From: an alpha proteobacterium L41A
GTDB lineage: Bacteria; Pseudomonadota; Alphaproteobacteria; Caulobacterales; Caulobacteraceae
Length of the DNA stretch: 64,000 nucleotides
Direction: 5' to 3'
NCBI GenBank assembly: GCA_000335735.1
Contig: AMYY01000007.1
Location: forward strand, 1 to 64,000
In this document: piece by piece, positions 12,684 through 22,199 of the stretch
Position numbering within the stretch: position 1 is the first letter of the stretch
How the letters are laid out: each line of letters starts with the position of its first letter
The notes under the pieces: model-generated
The model's database searches: none
Told to the model about the DNA's origin: nothing
Seen by the model: only the letters and a program-made list of their open reading frames with translations
Made by a program: the position numbers and the translations under genes

Positions 12684-13198
12684 GACGGCCCGTCGCGGTT
12701 CGCGTTGTCGGACCTCTGCAGTGGATCGTCTATCCGGCCCTGCTCGTCCTCGCCGCGACGCTCGTTCTGGGAACGCCGCTCCAGCTGTTCGGTCTGCATC
12801 TGCCCGAGCCGGTCATTCCGATGATCCTGGCCTTCGCCTGGCCCTTGATCCGGCCGTCGATGCTGGCGCCGGCGGTGCTGTTCTTGATCGGCCTTTTCCT
12901 GGATCTGTTCTGGAATACGCCGCTGGGTCTGTGGGCGCTGTGCCTGATGGGCGTCTATGGAACGGTGCTGCTGTCGCGCAATCTGCTGGCGGGGCATGAG
13001 GGGCTGATCCGCTTCGGAGCCTATGCCGCCTGTACGTTGGGCGCCTTTTTTCTGGCCTATCTGGTGGTGACCATGCGGGCGACGAACGCGCCGGCGATCC
13101 TGCCGTTGGTCGGACAGGTCGTGCCGACGCTGCTGCTGTTTCCGATCGCCAACTGGATGCTTGAGCGATTCGACGACGGAGATATTCGGTTCCGATGA
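12680..13198 (+). CDS. mreD: Rod shape-determining protein MreD
   Basis: Small polytopic membrane protein of the elongasome that binds MreC and RodA-PBP2. The 172-aa sequence is almost entirely hydrophobic, with about five helices. The GTG start overlaps the mreC stop (GTGA), and the stop overlaps mrdA (ATGA). Identification rests on size, hydrophobic pattern and its place between mreC and the PBP2 gene, since MreD sequences diverge widely. Confidence 0.92.
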   Translation: MRRPVAVRVVGPLQWIVYPALLVLAATLVLGTPLQLFGLHLPEPVIPMILAFAWPLIRPSMLAPAVLFLIGLFLDLFWNTPLGLWALCLMGVYGTVLLSRNLLAGHEGLIRFGAYAACTLGAFFLAYLVVTMRATNAPAILPLVGQVVPTLLLFPIANWMLERFDDGDIRFR

Positions 13199-15225
13199 GC
13201 GGCGAGCCCTCCATCTTCTTTGCCGATGTGAATGAGCGTCAGGGGTCCTTCCTGCGGCGCACCTTCGTGCTGGGCGGGGCGACGGCGCTGGGGATCACCG
13301 CGCTGATCGGACGGCTGGGCCAGCTGCAGGTTGTGCAGGCTCAGGAGTATGCGACCCTGTCGTCGCAGAACCAGTTCAACTTTCGCATGGTCCCGCCGCC
13401 GCGCGGCCTGATCAAGGACCGCAACGGCGTCGTCATCGCCGGCAACCGCCCTAGCTTCCGGGTGCTGGTGGTGCGCGACGAAACCAAGGATCTGGACCAG
13501 ACGCTGGACCTTCTGGGGCGGCTGTTGCCCGACACGCTGGAGCGGCGGCGCGCTATCATCCGCGACGTCAATGCGGCATCCAAGTTCAACCCGGTGCCGG
13601 TCAAGAGCGACCTGACCTGGGAAGAGTTCGCCAAGGTCAATCAGTACGCCAACGAACTGCCCGGCGTCATGGTCGATATGAACGACGCGCGCTACTATCC
13701 GTTCGGCGGATCGTTCGCCCACGTCATCGGCTATGTGGCCAAGGTGTCCGATCGCGACGTCAAGGCGATCCGTGACAAGGGCGAGCAGCCGCCCGCCCTG
13801 CTGTTCAATCCCAGCTTCCGCATCGGCCGCCAGGGCGTCGAAAAGGCGCTGGACGCGTCGCTGCGCGGCGAGCCGGGCGGCAACCGGGTCGAGGTGGATG
13901 CGCGCGGTCGCGTCGTCGCCGAGGACATCGGCGGATCGCGGCCCGCCGTACCCGGCAAGGAAGTCATCCTGACGCTGGACGCCGATGTTCAGAACCGGGC
14001 GTTGGAAGTGTTCGGCGACGAGTCGGGCGCCTGTGTGGTCATGGATGTGCGCAACGGCGACATCCTGTGCATGATGTCTGCGCCATCGTTCGATCCGAAC
14101 CTGTTCGTCGGCGGCGTGCCGAGCAAAACCTATCGCGCCCTGGCCGATTATGAGCGCAAGCCGCTGCTGGACAAGACGCTGAACGGTACCTTCCCGCCGG
14201 GATCGACCTTCAAGCCGACGACGGCGCTGGCCCTGCTGGAGGCCGGTGTCGATCCGAATCAGACGGTCTTCTGCAGCGGCGCGTATCGCACCGGCAACCG
14301 AACGCAGCGATGCTGGGGGCGGCATGGCACCCAGAACATGCACGACGCGATCAAGAACTCGTGCGACGTCTATTTCTACGCCATGTGCAACCGCGCGGGG
14401 GTGGACAATATCCGCAAGGCCGGGCTGGCGCTGGGCTTCGAGCACGAGTTCGACATCGGTGTCGGCAACCAGCGCAAGGGCCTGTTGCCGTCCACGGAAT
14501 GGAAGGCGCGAACCTTCCCGCGCGATCCGGTCTGGCATCCGGGGGAGACGACTTCTGTCGCGATCGGTCAGGGGGCCATCACGGTGAACGCCCTGCAGCT
14601 GGCGGTGATGACCTCGCGCTTGGCGAACGGCAAGAAGCAGCTACAGCCGCGCCTGATCAAGTCCATCGGCGGCGTCGAACAGCCCAGCGGGGCCGAGGCG
14701 CCGGATCTGCCGTTCGATCCGGCCCACGTCGAATATGTGCGCCAGGGCATGATCGCCGTGGCCAACGATCGATCCGGCACCGCTTATCGCCAGAGCCAGT
14801 TGGGTCTGGGCGACATCCAGATGGCCGGCAAGACCGGCACGGCGCAGGTCCGCAACTACGGCTCCGGCTCACGCAAGAGCAATATCTGGGCGCTGAAGGA
14901 CCACAATCTGTTCGTGGCCTTCGCGCCGGTGGATGCGCCGCGATATGCGGTCGCCGTCATCGTCGAACACGGGGGCAAGGGCGGGGCGACCGCCGGCGCG
15001 CCGCGTGCGCGTGAGGTGATGCGCACCGTTCTGCTCAAGGATCCGGACATGCGGGCGCGCATCGAACGGCCGCTGCCGCCCGAACCGACCGGCGACGCCA
15101 TCGTCGAGGACGGGGTGGTCGGCGCCGCGCCCGAGCCCGATGTCGTGGCCCCGCCGCAGCCGAGCCGCCCCGCGCCGTCTGCAACCAGCGGGCCGCGTCC
15201 CTATCTGTCCGAGCCCGGCCGTTGA
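13195..15225 (+). CDS. mrdA: Penicillin-binding protein 2 (elongasome transpeptidase)
   Basis: Class B PBP that crosslinks peptidoglycan during elongation. An N-terminal TM helix lies near residues 26-42, followed by the dimerisation domain with PPPRGLIKDRNG. The transpeptidase domain has S337-T-F-K340, the SCD motif in KNSCDVYFYA, and KTG at about 546-548 (GKTGTAQV). The 676-aa length is slightly long because of a Pro-rich C-terminal tail. It overlaps mreD and rodA by 4 bases each. Confidence 0.95.
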   Translation: MSGEPSIFFADVNERQGSFLRRTFVLGGATALGITALIGRLGQLQVVQAQEYATLSSQNQFNFRMVPPPRGLIKDRNGVVIAGNRPSFRVLVVRDETKDLDQTLDLLGRLLPDTLERRRAIIRDVNAASKFNPVPVKSDLTWEEFAKVNQYANELPGVMVDMNDARYYPFGGSFAHVIGYVAKVSDRDVKAIRDKGEQPPALLFNPSFRIGRQGVEKALDASLRGEPGGNRVEVDARGRVVAEDIGGSRPAVPGKEVILTLDADVQNRALEVFGDESGACVVMDVRNGDILCMMSAPSFDPNLFVGGVPSKTYRALADYERKPLLDKTLNGTFPPGSTFKPTTALALLEAGVDPNQTVFCSGAYRTGNRTQRCWGRHGTQNMHDAIKNSCDVYFYAMCNRAGVDNIRKAGLALGFEHEFDIGVGNQRKGLLPSTEWKARTFPRDPVWHPGETTSVAIGQGAITVNALQLAVMTSRLANGKKQLQPRLIKSIGGVEQPSGAEAPDLPFDPAHVEYVRQGMIAVANDRSGTAYRQSQLGLGDIQMAGKTGTAQVRNYGSGSRKSNIWALKDHNLFVAFAPVDAPRYAVAVIVEHGGKGGATAGAPRAREVMRTVLLKDPDMRARIERPLPPEPTGDAIVEDGVVGAAPEPDVVAPPQPSRPAPSATSGPRPYLSEPGR

Positions 15226-16376
15226 CCGCCTCGGCTCTGTCACGTCCCGGCGAGCGCGAACGCGTCTCGACCAAGCTGAGCCAGATCGACTGGCGGCTGA
15301 CGGCCTTGCTGTGCGTGGTGTCCGGCACCGGCGCCCTGATGCTGTATTCGGTGGCGGGCGGATCCTGGTCGCCGTGGGCGATGAAGCACCTGATCCGGGT
15401 CGGCATGTGTCTGGCGCTGATGCTGATGCTGTCGTTGATCAGCATCCGCTTCTGGTTCGCCCTGGCCTATCCCATCTACGGGATGGCGCTGTTCATGCTG
15501 GCGCTGGTGGAGACGCCGCTGGGCTATACAGCGCTGGGGGCCACGCGATGGCTGGACCTGGGCTTCACCCGCATTCAGCCGTCCGAGATCATGAAGATCG
15601 GCGTCGTGCTGGCCCTGGCGCGCTGGTATCATGGCTCCTCGGCCAAGGAGGCGAGCTTCCACTGGAAGCTGATCTTCCCGGTCGGGATCATCGGCCTTCC
15701 ATTCCTGCTGGTCGCGCACCAGCCGGACCTGGGATCGGCCATGCTGATCGGTTTGACGGGCGCGGCGATCATGTTCGTCGCCGGGCTGAGCTGGCGGATC
15801 ATCCTGCCGCTGATCATCGCCGCCGCCGTGCTGGTGCCGCCCTATGTGATGTTCGGCATGCATGACTATCAGCGTCACAGGGTGCTGACCTTCCTGAACC
15901 CCGAGGCCGACATGTCGGACAAGGGCTATCAGATCGTGCAGTCCAAGATCGCCATGGGGTCGGGCGGGCCGCTGGGACGCGGGTTCGGCCTGGGCAGCCA
16001 GAGCCAGCTGGAGTTCCTGCCCGAACGCCAGACTGACTTCATCTTCGCCGCCTTCGCCGAGGAGTTCGGCTTTGTGGGCACCTTCACGCTTCTGGCCTCT
16101 TACGCCGCCATCATTCTGATATCGCTGAGGATCGCGTCGTTGTCGCACAGTCACTTCGGGCGATTGGCGGCGTCGGGCGTGACGGCGACATTCGCGCTCT
16201 ATGTGCTGATCAACGGGGCGATGGTGATGGGTCTGGCGCCGGTCGTGGGCGTGCCGATGCCGCTCTTGTCCTATGGCGGCACCGTCATGCTGACCGTCAT
16301 GATCGGCTTCGGTCTGGTGATGGCGACGCGGGTTCACCGCTATGCCGAACTGCCCAAGGGCCACGGCCTGATCTGA
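15222..16376 (+). CDS. mrdB: Peptidoglycan glycosyltransferase RodA
   Basis: SEDS-family polymerase that makes glycan strands with PBP2. The 384-aa protein has about ten helices, plus LGATRWLDLGFTRIQPSE, RVLTFLNPE, and the late FAAFAEEFGFVGT and GVPMPLLSYGGT motifs typical of RodA. The TTG start overlaps the mrdA stop. The stop codon lies inside the 15-base palindrome at 16373-16387. Confidence 0.95.
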   Translation: MTASALSRPGERERVSTKLSQIDWRLTALLCVVSGTGALMLYSVAGGSWSPWAMKHLIRVGMCLALMLMLSLISIRFWFALAYPIYGMALFMLALVETPLGYTALGATRWLDLGFTRIQPSEIMKIGVVLALARWYHGSSAKEASFHWKLIFPVGIIGLPFLLVAHQPDLGSAMLIGLTGAAIMFVAGLSWRIILPLIIAAAVLVPPYVMFGMHDYQRHRVLTFLNPEADMSDKGYQIVQSKIAMGSGGPLGRGFGLGSQSQLEFLPERQTDFIFAAFAEEFGFVGTFTLLASYAAIILISLRIASLSHSHFGRLAASGVTATFALYVLINGAMVMGLAPVVGVPMPLLSYGGTVMLTVMIGFGLVMATRVHRYAELPKGHGLI

Positions 16377-16387
16377 CGTTACGTCAG
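16373..16387. promoter_or_regulatory. Palindrome before the acyl-CoA dehydrogenase genes, possible operator
   Basis: CTGACGTTACGTCAG is a perfect 7-bp-arm palindrome around one central T. It covers the rodA stop codon and lies 120 bases upstream of the first acyl-CoA dehydrogenase. A similar TGACG/CGTCA palindrome lies between the acyl-ACP/CoA synthetase and lipA genes (54338-54352). An operator for a lipid-metabolism repressor is an inference only. Confidence 0.4.
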
Positions 16388-16507
16388 CTAAGTGATCGGC
16401 ATTCAGGTTTCGCTTTCTAAGGCGGGAATTTCCTGGATAAGGTCATTCCCAAGGATGTCTCGCATCGGTTTCGGCCGGTCAGCGACGCACGACATGGGAG
16501 ACGAGGA

Positions 16508-17689
16508 ATGACCGATCTGGAGCAGTTCCGCGCCGAGACGCGCGCCTGGCTGGAAGCGAACTGCCCGGCCGAATGTCGCGGTCCGATGGCCGACGACGAG
16601 ATGATCTGGGGCGGGCGAAACCCCACCTTCAAGACCCCGGCGCACAAGCTGTGGCTGGAGCGGATGGGCGCGCGGGGCTGGACGGCGCCGGAATGGCCCC
16701 AGGCATACGGCGGGGGCGGCCTCAGCCGCGAGGAGGCCAAGGTGCTTGCCTCCGAACTGCGACGCATCAAGGCCCAACCGGCTCTGGCCAGTTTCGGCGT
16801 CTGGATGCTGGGCCCGGCGTTGCTGGCCTTTGGGACCGAAGAGCAGAAAAAGCGCTTCCTGCCCGAGATCGTGCGCGGCGAGATCCGCTGGTGCCAGGGC
16901 TATTCCGAGCCGGGCGCGGGGTCGGATCTGGCGTCCATCCAGACGCGGGCCGAGGATCGAGGCGACCACTGGATCGTCAACGGCCAGAAGATCTGGACCT
17001 CCTACGCCGACAAGGCCGATTGGATCTTCTGCCTGGTGCGCACGGACCCTGAGGCGCCCAAACATCTGGGCATCAGCTTCGTGCTGTTCGACATGAAGAC
17101 GCCCGGCGTGACGACGCGGCCGATCACCTTGATTTCAGGCAAGTCGCCCTTCTGCGAGACCTTCTTCGACGACGTGCGGGTGGAGAAGGAAAACCTGGTC
17201 GGGACGCTGAACCGGGGCTGGGACGTGGCCAAATATCTGTTGGCGCACGAGCGGACCATGATCGGCGCGATGGGCGAGGTCGGCGGCGGGCGGCCTGTGG
17301 GGCAGGTGGCTCTGGACGCCATCGGCGCCGACGACACTGGGCGTCTGGACGAGCCGATGCTGCGCGCCCGGATCGCGGACCTGGAGATCGACGCCGCCGC
17401 CTTCCGCCTGGCGATGGAGCGGGTCGGCGATCAGGTGAAGGCCAAACAGGCGCATCCGGCCATCGCCTCCATGCTGAAATACTATGGCTCCGAGCTGAAC
17501 AAGCGGCGCCATGAGCTGCTGATGGCGGCGGGCGGGGCCGATGCGCTGGAATGGGAGGGCGAGCGGTCGCATGACGGCAAGGCGGCGCGCGACTGGCTGC
17601 GGACCAAGGCCAACTCCATCGAGGGCGGCACCAGCGAGGTTCAGTTGAACATCATCGCCAAACACCTGCTGCAGCTGCCGGGAGCGTGA
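16508..17689 (+). CDS. Acyl-CoA dehydrogenase, first gene of a pair
   Basis: FAD enzyme that introduces the alpha-beta double bond into an acyl-CoA. The 393-aa protein has the flavin/substrate motif WCQGYSEPGAGSDLASIQ, then DHWIVNGQKIWTSYA, and a C-terminal EGGTSEVQLNIIAKHLL segment. The SD-like GGGAG lies just upstream of ATG 16508. A second, more divergent dehydrogenase gene follows at 17999. Such pairs often form heterotetramers in bacterial side-chain or steroid-type catabolism. The substrate cannot be told from sequence. Confidence 0.88.
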   Translation: MTDLEQFRAETRAWLEANCPAECRGPMADDEMIWGGRNPTFKTPAHKLWLERMGARGWTAPEWPQAYGGGGLSREEAKVLASELRRIKAQPALASFGVWMLGPALLAFGTEEQKKRFLPEIVRGEIRWCQGYSEPGAGSDLASIQTRAEDRGDHWIVNGQKIWTSYADKADWIFCLVRTDPEAPKHLGISFVLFDMKTPGVTTRPITLISGKSPFCETFFDDVRVEKENLVGTLNRGWDVAKYLLAHERTMIGAMGEVGGGRPVGQVALDAIGADDTGRLDEPMLRARIADLEIDAAAFRLAMERVGDQVKAKQAHPAIASMLKYYGSELNKRRHELLMAAGGADALEWEGERSHDGKAARDWLRTKANSIEGGTSEVQLNIIAKHLLQLPGA

Positions 17690-17994
17690 AGGTGACAGGC
17701 GTAATAGAACGGCCTTTGCTTTTCGGTATCGCGGTAGTCGGCGTCGTTCTCAGCGGTCTGCTGAGCTTCGTCATGCTGACGCCTATGGGATGGGGCATGT
17801 CTTGGAGCGAAGCTGCACCGACCTGGAGCGCCAAGTTCTTCTTTCTTGCACCCGTGGTGGCTTTAATGGTCGCCGGGGTGGCGAAATTCTCAGCACGACC
17901 GTCACCATCGCAGGAAATCGCCCTCCTGGCGGCGCCTGCTTATCAGGCGGTCTATCTCGCTTTCTCATATTTCGCCGCGAAGCCAGGAGTCTGA
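17686..17994 (+). CDS. Small membrane protein between two acyl-CoA dehydrogenases
   Basis: A 102-aa hydrophobic protein with three likely helices (LLFGIAVVGVVLSGLLSFVM, FFFLAPVVALMVAGVAKF and LLAAPAYQAVYLAFSYFA). Its GTG start overlaps the upstream stop (GTGA), and GTG 17692 is an alternative. Base composition is more A+T-rich than both flanking genes, suggesting separate origin. I recognise no family. Its stop lies 4 bases before the next start, so it is in the same transcription unit. It could be a spurious ORF, but the tight spacing and hydrophobic pattern favour a real gene. Confidence 0.6.
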   Translation: MKVTGVIERPLLFGIAVVGVVLSGLLSFVMLTPMGWGMSWSEAAPTWSAKFFFLAPVVALMVAGVAKFSARPSPSQEIALLAAPAYQAVYLAFSYFAAKPGV

Positions 17995-17998
17995 GCCC

Positions 17999-19117
17999 AT
18001 GCCGCTGATCCTGACCGAAGAACAGACGATGTTGCAGGACGCCGCCGACGGCTTCCTGAACGAACAGGCGCCGATCGCCCATCTGAGGAAGTTGCGGGAC
18101 GAGCGGGACGCCGACGGGGTGTCGCGCGACCTGTGGCGGGCCTTTGGCGAGATGGGTTTCGCCGGCGTCATCATCCCCGAGGCGCTGGGCGGCATGGGGC
18201 TGGGCGCGGTCGAGGCCGGGGTGATCGCCGAGAGCCTGGGGCGCACCCTGACGCCGTCGCCGTATCTGGGATCGTCGATCCTGTCGGCCAAGGTGCTGAT
18301 CGACGGCGGGTCGCAGGCGCAGCAGGCCTGGCTGCCCAGGATCGCGGCGGGCGAGGCGATCCTGTCGCTGGCGGTGGACGAGGGCGCGAAACACGCGCCG
18401 TCTCGGATCGCGACGCGGGCCGAGCGCGCGGGCAACGGTTTCAAGCTGAACGGCGCCAAGGCCTTTGTGCTGGACGGCCATGTGGCGGACGCCCTGATCG
18501 TGGTCGCCACGGCGGACGAGGGGACGACGCTGTTCCTGGTCGATCCGGCGACGGCGGGCGTCGAAATCGAGCGCACAGTGATGGTGGACGCGCACAATGC
18601 GGCGCGGATCACGCTGAGCGATGTGGCGGTCGACGCCGATGCAGTGATCGGCACGGTCGGGGGCGGGGAGGCGCTGCTGGACGGCGCGCTGAACCTGGGG
18701 CGGGCCTGCGCGGCTTCCAGTCTGACCGGCGCCGGCGATCAGGCGTTCAAGACGACGATGGACTATCTGCGGACCCGCAAACAGTTCGGCAAGCTGATCG
18801 GCGAGTTCCAGGCGTTGCAACACAGGGCCGCGCATCTGTTCTCGGAGCTGGAGCTGGCGCGCGCGGCGACGATCGGCGCCCAGATCGCCATCGACGAGGG
18901 GCGCGAGGATGCGCCGCTGGCGGCCTCCATCGCCAAGGCCAAGGCAGGGCGGGTCGCCGAACTGGCGGTGCAGGAGGCGGTTCAGATGCACGGCGGCGTC
19001 GGCATGACCGACGAATTCGACGTCGGCCTGTTCATGAAGCGGGTGCGGGTGCTGAACGAACTGCTGGGCGACGCCGGCTTCCACGCCGAACGGGTGGCGC
19101 GGGCGCAAGGCTTCTAG
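17999..19117 (+). CDS. Acyl-CoA dehydrogenase, second gene of a pair
   Basis: A 372-aa acyl-CoA dehydrogenase-like protein. The N-terminal helical domain starts at LTEEQTMLQDAADGFL. The middle flavin motif is weak (LSLAVDEGAKHAPSRI in place of the usual T/S-rich EPxAGSD motif). The C-terminal domain has YLRTRKQFGKLIGEFQALQH and QMHGGVGMTDEFDVGLFMKR. A degenerate middle domain is common in the partner subunit of heterotetrameric dehydrogenases, so it may be the non-catalytic or FAD-sharing partner of the gene at 16508. A good SD (AGGAG) precedes the ATG. Confidence 0.85.
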   Translation: MPLILTEEQTMLQDAADGFLNEQAPIAHLRKLRDERDADGVSRDLWRAFGEMGFAGVIIPEALGGMGLGAVEAGVIAESLGRTLTPSPYLGSSILSAKVLIDGGSQAQQAWLPRIAAGEAILSLAVDEGAKHAPSRIATRAERAGNGFKLNGAKAFVLDGHVADALIVVATADEGTTLFLVDPATAGVEIERTVMVDAHNAARITLSDVAVDADAVIGTVGGGEALLDGALNLGRACAASSLTGAGDQAFKTTMDYLRTRKQFGKLIGEFQALQHRAAHLFSELELARAATIGAQIAIDEGREDAPLAASIAKAKAGRVAELAVQEAVQMHGGVGMTDEFDVGLFMKRVRVLNELLGDAGFHAERVARAQGF

Positions 19118-19127
19118 GGTCGGGATT

Positions 19128-20447
19128 CTAGACCGCCTTTTCGCTCCACAGGTCCAGATCCGCCTCGCGTCCGATCAGGGCCAGGCCAGCGGCGATGGAT
19201 TCGAACTCGCCGCCCGTCTCGATCCGCTCGGCGCCGAAACGGTTCTGGAAAAGCGCCCGCACGGCCGGGACGAAGGAGGTGCCGCCGGTCAGGAAGACCC
19301 GGTCGATGGCGTCGGGCGTCAGGCCGCTGCGGGCCATGGCCTGATCCACCGCGCCCTCGATGGCGGCCAGTTCCGGCGCGATCCAGCGTTCGAAATCGGC
19401 GCGGGCGACCGGCTTTTCGATATGGACGCCGCCGGCCTGGAACAGGAAGGTCGCCTGGTCGTCGGCCGACAAGGCCATCTTCAGCGTGGAGACGGCGCGG
19501 TACAGGTCATGGCCGTGGTTGTCATCCAGCACCTCGATCAGACGCTCGATCTTCTCGGGCTCCAGCGCGGTGCGGGCCAGGGCGCGGATGTCGCGCATGT
19601 CGCGCGAGGCTCTCAGCAAGGCCAGCTGATCCCAGCGGGCGAAGGCGGAATAATACCGCTGGGGAATAGGCAACTGCTTGCCGACCGAACTGTAGAGACC
19701 GCCCTTGCCCAGTTCAGGCGAGACCAGCTGGTCGATGATCCGGTAGTCGAAGGCGTCGCCCGCCACGCCGACGCCCGAGCGGGCCAGCGGCGTCGAACGC
19801 AGACCGTCGGGCGTATGTTCGAACCGGATGATCGAGAAGTCGCTGGTGCCGCCGCCGAAGTCGGCGACCAGGACGGTGGCGTCCGCCTTCAGCTGGCGCG
19901 CGAAATAGAAGGCGGCGCCGACCGGCTCATGCGCATAGCGGATGTCGGTGAAACCCAGCCGCTGGAACGCCGTCTGATAGCGCGACAGGGCCAGGGTTTC
20001 GTCCGGATTGCCGCCCGCAAAGGTGACGGGACGGCCGACGATGACGGCGGGCGGTGTGTCGGACAGTTCGTCACCCGCATGGTGGCGCAGGCGCAAGAGG
20101 AAGGCGGCCAGCAGATCCTCGAAGGCGTAGCGTTTGTTGTCGATCCGGGTCTCGGTGAAGGCGGCGCTGGCGGCGAAGGTCTTAAACGACTGGATGAAGC
20201 GGGTCTCCAGCGGATCCTCGACATAGGCGGCGATGGCCCAGGGCCCGGCCTCGACGACGCGCTCGGGCGGCTGGCCGTCCACGCCCGGATGGGTCTGGAA
20301 ACTGAGCGCCGAGCGGAAGGTGGTCGTCTGGCCCTCGACCGCGTCGAAGGTCACGAGATGGGCGAGGCCGTCCGCATCGGTCAGGGCCACGACCGTATTG
20401 GTCGTGCCGAAATCGATCCCGATCGTCATCGGTTTCGTCGCCGTCAT
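19128..20447 (-). CDS. Hsp70-family ATPase without substrate domain (YegD-like)
   Basis: A 439-aa protein built almost only of the actin/Hsp70 ATPase fold. Phosphate-1 is IGIDFGTTNTVVAL, phosphate-2 is VLVADFGGGTSDFSII, and the adenosine motif is VFLTGGTSFVPAV. It lacks the C-terminal peptide-binding domain of DnaK and matches the YegD-type group in length. M7 (MTIGIDFGTT) is an alternative start. It is convergent with the acyl-CoA dehydrogenase pair. Its client or role is unknown. Confidence 0.85.
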   Translation of the reverse strand: MTATKPMTIGIDFGTTNTVVALTDADGLAHLVTFDAVEGQTTTFRSALSFQTHPGVDGQPPERVVEAGPWAIAAYVEDPLETRFIQSFKTFAASAAFTETRIDNKRYAFEDLLAAFLLRLRHHAGDELSDTPPAVIVGRPVTFAGGNPDETLALSRYQTAFQRLGFTDIRYAHEPVGAAFYFARQLKADATVLVADFGGGTSDFSIIRFEHTPDGLRSTPLARSGVGVAGDAFDYRIIDQLVSPELGKGGLYSSVGKQLPIPQRYYSAFARWDQLALLRASRDMRDIRALARTALEPEKIERLIEVLDDNHGHDLYRAVSTLKMALSADDQATFLFQAGGVHIEKPVARADFERWIAPELAAIEGAVDQAMARSGLTPDAIDRVFLTGGTSFVPAVRALFQNRFGAERIETGGEFESIAAGLALIGREADLDLWSEKAV

Positions 20448-20556
20448 GGCAGGGCTCCAGGCAGGGGAGCCGGGTTCCTAACGGCAGACGGGGCAATAGC
20501 AAGGGGTTATCAGGGATAGCTTGGAGCTATGCGACGACAACCCGCCCACCGTCAGC

Positions 20557-20955
20557 TTAACTCTTTGCGCAGGGATAGACCTCGGCGAGCGCAGCGTAAA
20601 CCAGAATCGCTGCCGACAAGTTACGATCTGCGGGATGTGAGCGAAGATAATCTACGACGATTTCCTTGATTTGTCCGACTTCTACTCCCTCAGGAACACA
20701 AACAATCAAGTAGTCCTCGTTCAGGTTCGCCCGATAAGTCACATGATATGCGCCAGCTTCTAATCCGTCGTGTGCGCCTTGGATGTAGGCTAAGCACATA
20801 AAGTCCTGATAGATTCGGTCATAGTTGGTGTCTGTTCTGGTACAATAACGATATACATCATTGCCCGACCTAAATTCTGCATGAGCGTGGGTTGGCGCTG
20901 TAGCTGCTAACATCGCCAAGGCCAGCGTAGCAGTCATGCAGCTAAGGTATTTCAT
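20557..20955 (-). CDS. Secreted Rap1a/Tai-like small protein
   Basis: A 132-aa protein from the ATG at 20955, preceded by a GGGGGC stretch. It has a signal peptide (MKYLSCMTATLALAMLAATA), then a domain with four cysteines: YRYCTRTD, DFMCLAYIQGAHDGLEA, YLIVCVPEGV and EVYPCAKS. The C-x(n)-CxxYxxGxxDG pattern fits the Rap1a/Tai family, whose founders are type VI secretion immunity proteins but which has many orphan members. The gene is clearly more A+T-rich than its surroundings and sits beside tRNA-Ser. No toxin or T6SS gene is nearby, so an immunity role is unproven. Confidence 0.72.
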   Translation of the reverse strand: MKYLSCMTATLALAMLAATAPTHAHAEFRSGNDVYRYCTRTDTNYDRIYQDFMCLAYIQGAHDGLEAGAYHVTYRANLNEDYLIVCVPEGVEVGQIKEIVVDYLRSHPADRNLSAAILVYAALAEVYPCAKS

Positions 20956-21118
20956 ATCTTTGCCCCCATTTAAGCTAACGCAGATTGCACACCCTCTGGG
21001 TGCAAACATCAAGCCCTCCGGATGCCGGGGGGGCTGTTTCAGCTAAAGCAGCCAGAATCTGGCTAGTGGTCTAAAGCGGAAAGAGCTCGTGCTTACTTTT
21101 TATTGTGGTGGTGGCGCT

Positions 21119-21208
<90 letters not shown>

Positions 21209-21313
21209 TTGCCGCCGCAGCGGAGGCGGACGCCATAGCAGGCGAACGGGTCATTAACCAAAGCGGAAATGTCTTCGGTCATCCTGTTTTCGTATTTTTT
21301 GCGAGGCGGGTCG

Positions 21314-22150
21314 ATGACGTTTGGACAGGGAGTGCGCGGCGCGCTGATCCTGGGGCTGTTTTCGCTGCTGGCCGCCTGTTCCACCGTCGGCGGCGCGGGC
21401 GTACGCGGGACGGTCGCCGGGCACGGCGAGAACCGTCCGCCGGTCGTCAAGGACCCTGCGCCGATCGTGTCGGGGACGATGCGGCCCTATCAGGTGCGCG
21501 GGCGCTGGTACACGCCCAAGGAACAGCCGGATTACGAAGAGGTCGGGATGGCGTCCTGGTACGGCGACGCCTTTAACGGCCGGCCGACCTCGACCGGCGA
21601 GCGGTTCGACATGCATGCCCTGACGGCGGCGCACAAGACCCTGCCTCTGCCCGGTCTGGTCGAGGTGACGAACCTGGAGAACGGGCGGCGACTGGTGGTG
21701 CGGATCAATGACCGGGGGCCGTTCGTGGACAGCCGGATCATCGACCTGTCGCGCGAGGCGGCGAGCGAACTGGGGATGCTGTCGCAGGGCGTCGGGCGTG
21801 TGCGGGTCCGCTATCTGGGCCGGGCGCCGCAGCAGGGCGGGGGCGCGCTGTTGCGGGCCTCGGCGCCAGCGCCGCGTGTCTCGGCGCCCGTCAGCGCGCC
21901 TGTCGTTGCGCCGGCGCCGGTCGTGGTCGCCGAGGTGACGACCTTCTGGGTTCAGGCGGGCAGTTTCTCGGATCAGGTCGAGGCCGGGCGAATCGCCGAC
22001 AGCCTGAGCGGCTGGGTGCGGGCCGATCGGGGCGCGGGTCGTTTCAATGTGGTAGTGGGGCCGTGGGACAGCGCCAATGCCGCCGAGGCGGCGCGTCAGT
22101 CTGTCGTGGCGCGGGGTTATTCGGGCGCGCTGTTGATATCCGGCAGCTGA
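21314..22150 (+). CDS. rlpA: RlpA-like septal lytic transglycosylase lipoprotein
   Basis: Outer-membrane lipoprotein that binds and in some species cleaves denuded glycans at the division site. The ATG at 21314 gives a signal with lipobox LLAAC. The double-psi beta-barrel domain has [32 protein letters not shown] and [10 protein letters not shown], including the catalytic-type Asp. After an Ala/Pro linker comes a C-terminal SPOR domain ([19 protein letters not shown]) for peptidoglycan binding. It measures 278 aa. The earlier in-frame start at 21269 would destroy the signal peptide. Confidence 0.9.
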   Translation: MTFGQGVRGALILGLFSLLAACSTVGGAGVRGTVAGHGENRPPVVKDPAPIVSGTMRPYQVRGRWYTPKEQPDYEEVGMASWYGDAFNGRPTSTGERFDMHALTAAHKTLPLPGLVEVTNLENGRRLVVRINDRGPFVDSRIIDLSREAASELGMLSQGVGRVRVRYLGRAPQQGGGALLRASAPAPRVSAPVSAPVVAPAPVVVAEVTTFWVQAGSFSDQVEAGRIADSLSGWVRADRGAGRFNVVVGPWDSANAAEAARQSVVARGYSGALLISGS

Positions 22151-22199
22151 TCGCGCGCGCGGGCTTGCGCCGGGCGGCGTCGGCACGCCATGAAGGCGC

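Noticed and set aside
20557..20955. Complete T6SS immunity-effector module
   Set aside because: Only an immunity-like gene is present; no effector, vgrG, PAAR or tss gene is found within the window.
21050..21064. AGCCAGA-A-TCTGGCT hairpin as the tRNA-Ser terminator
   Set aside because: Loop of a single base and no T-tract in the tRNA's direction; cannot be supported.
21249..21264. TTAACC as a CtrA binding site before rlpA
   Set aside because: Only one half-site is visible; the second TTAA at the expected spacing is missing.
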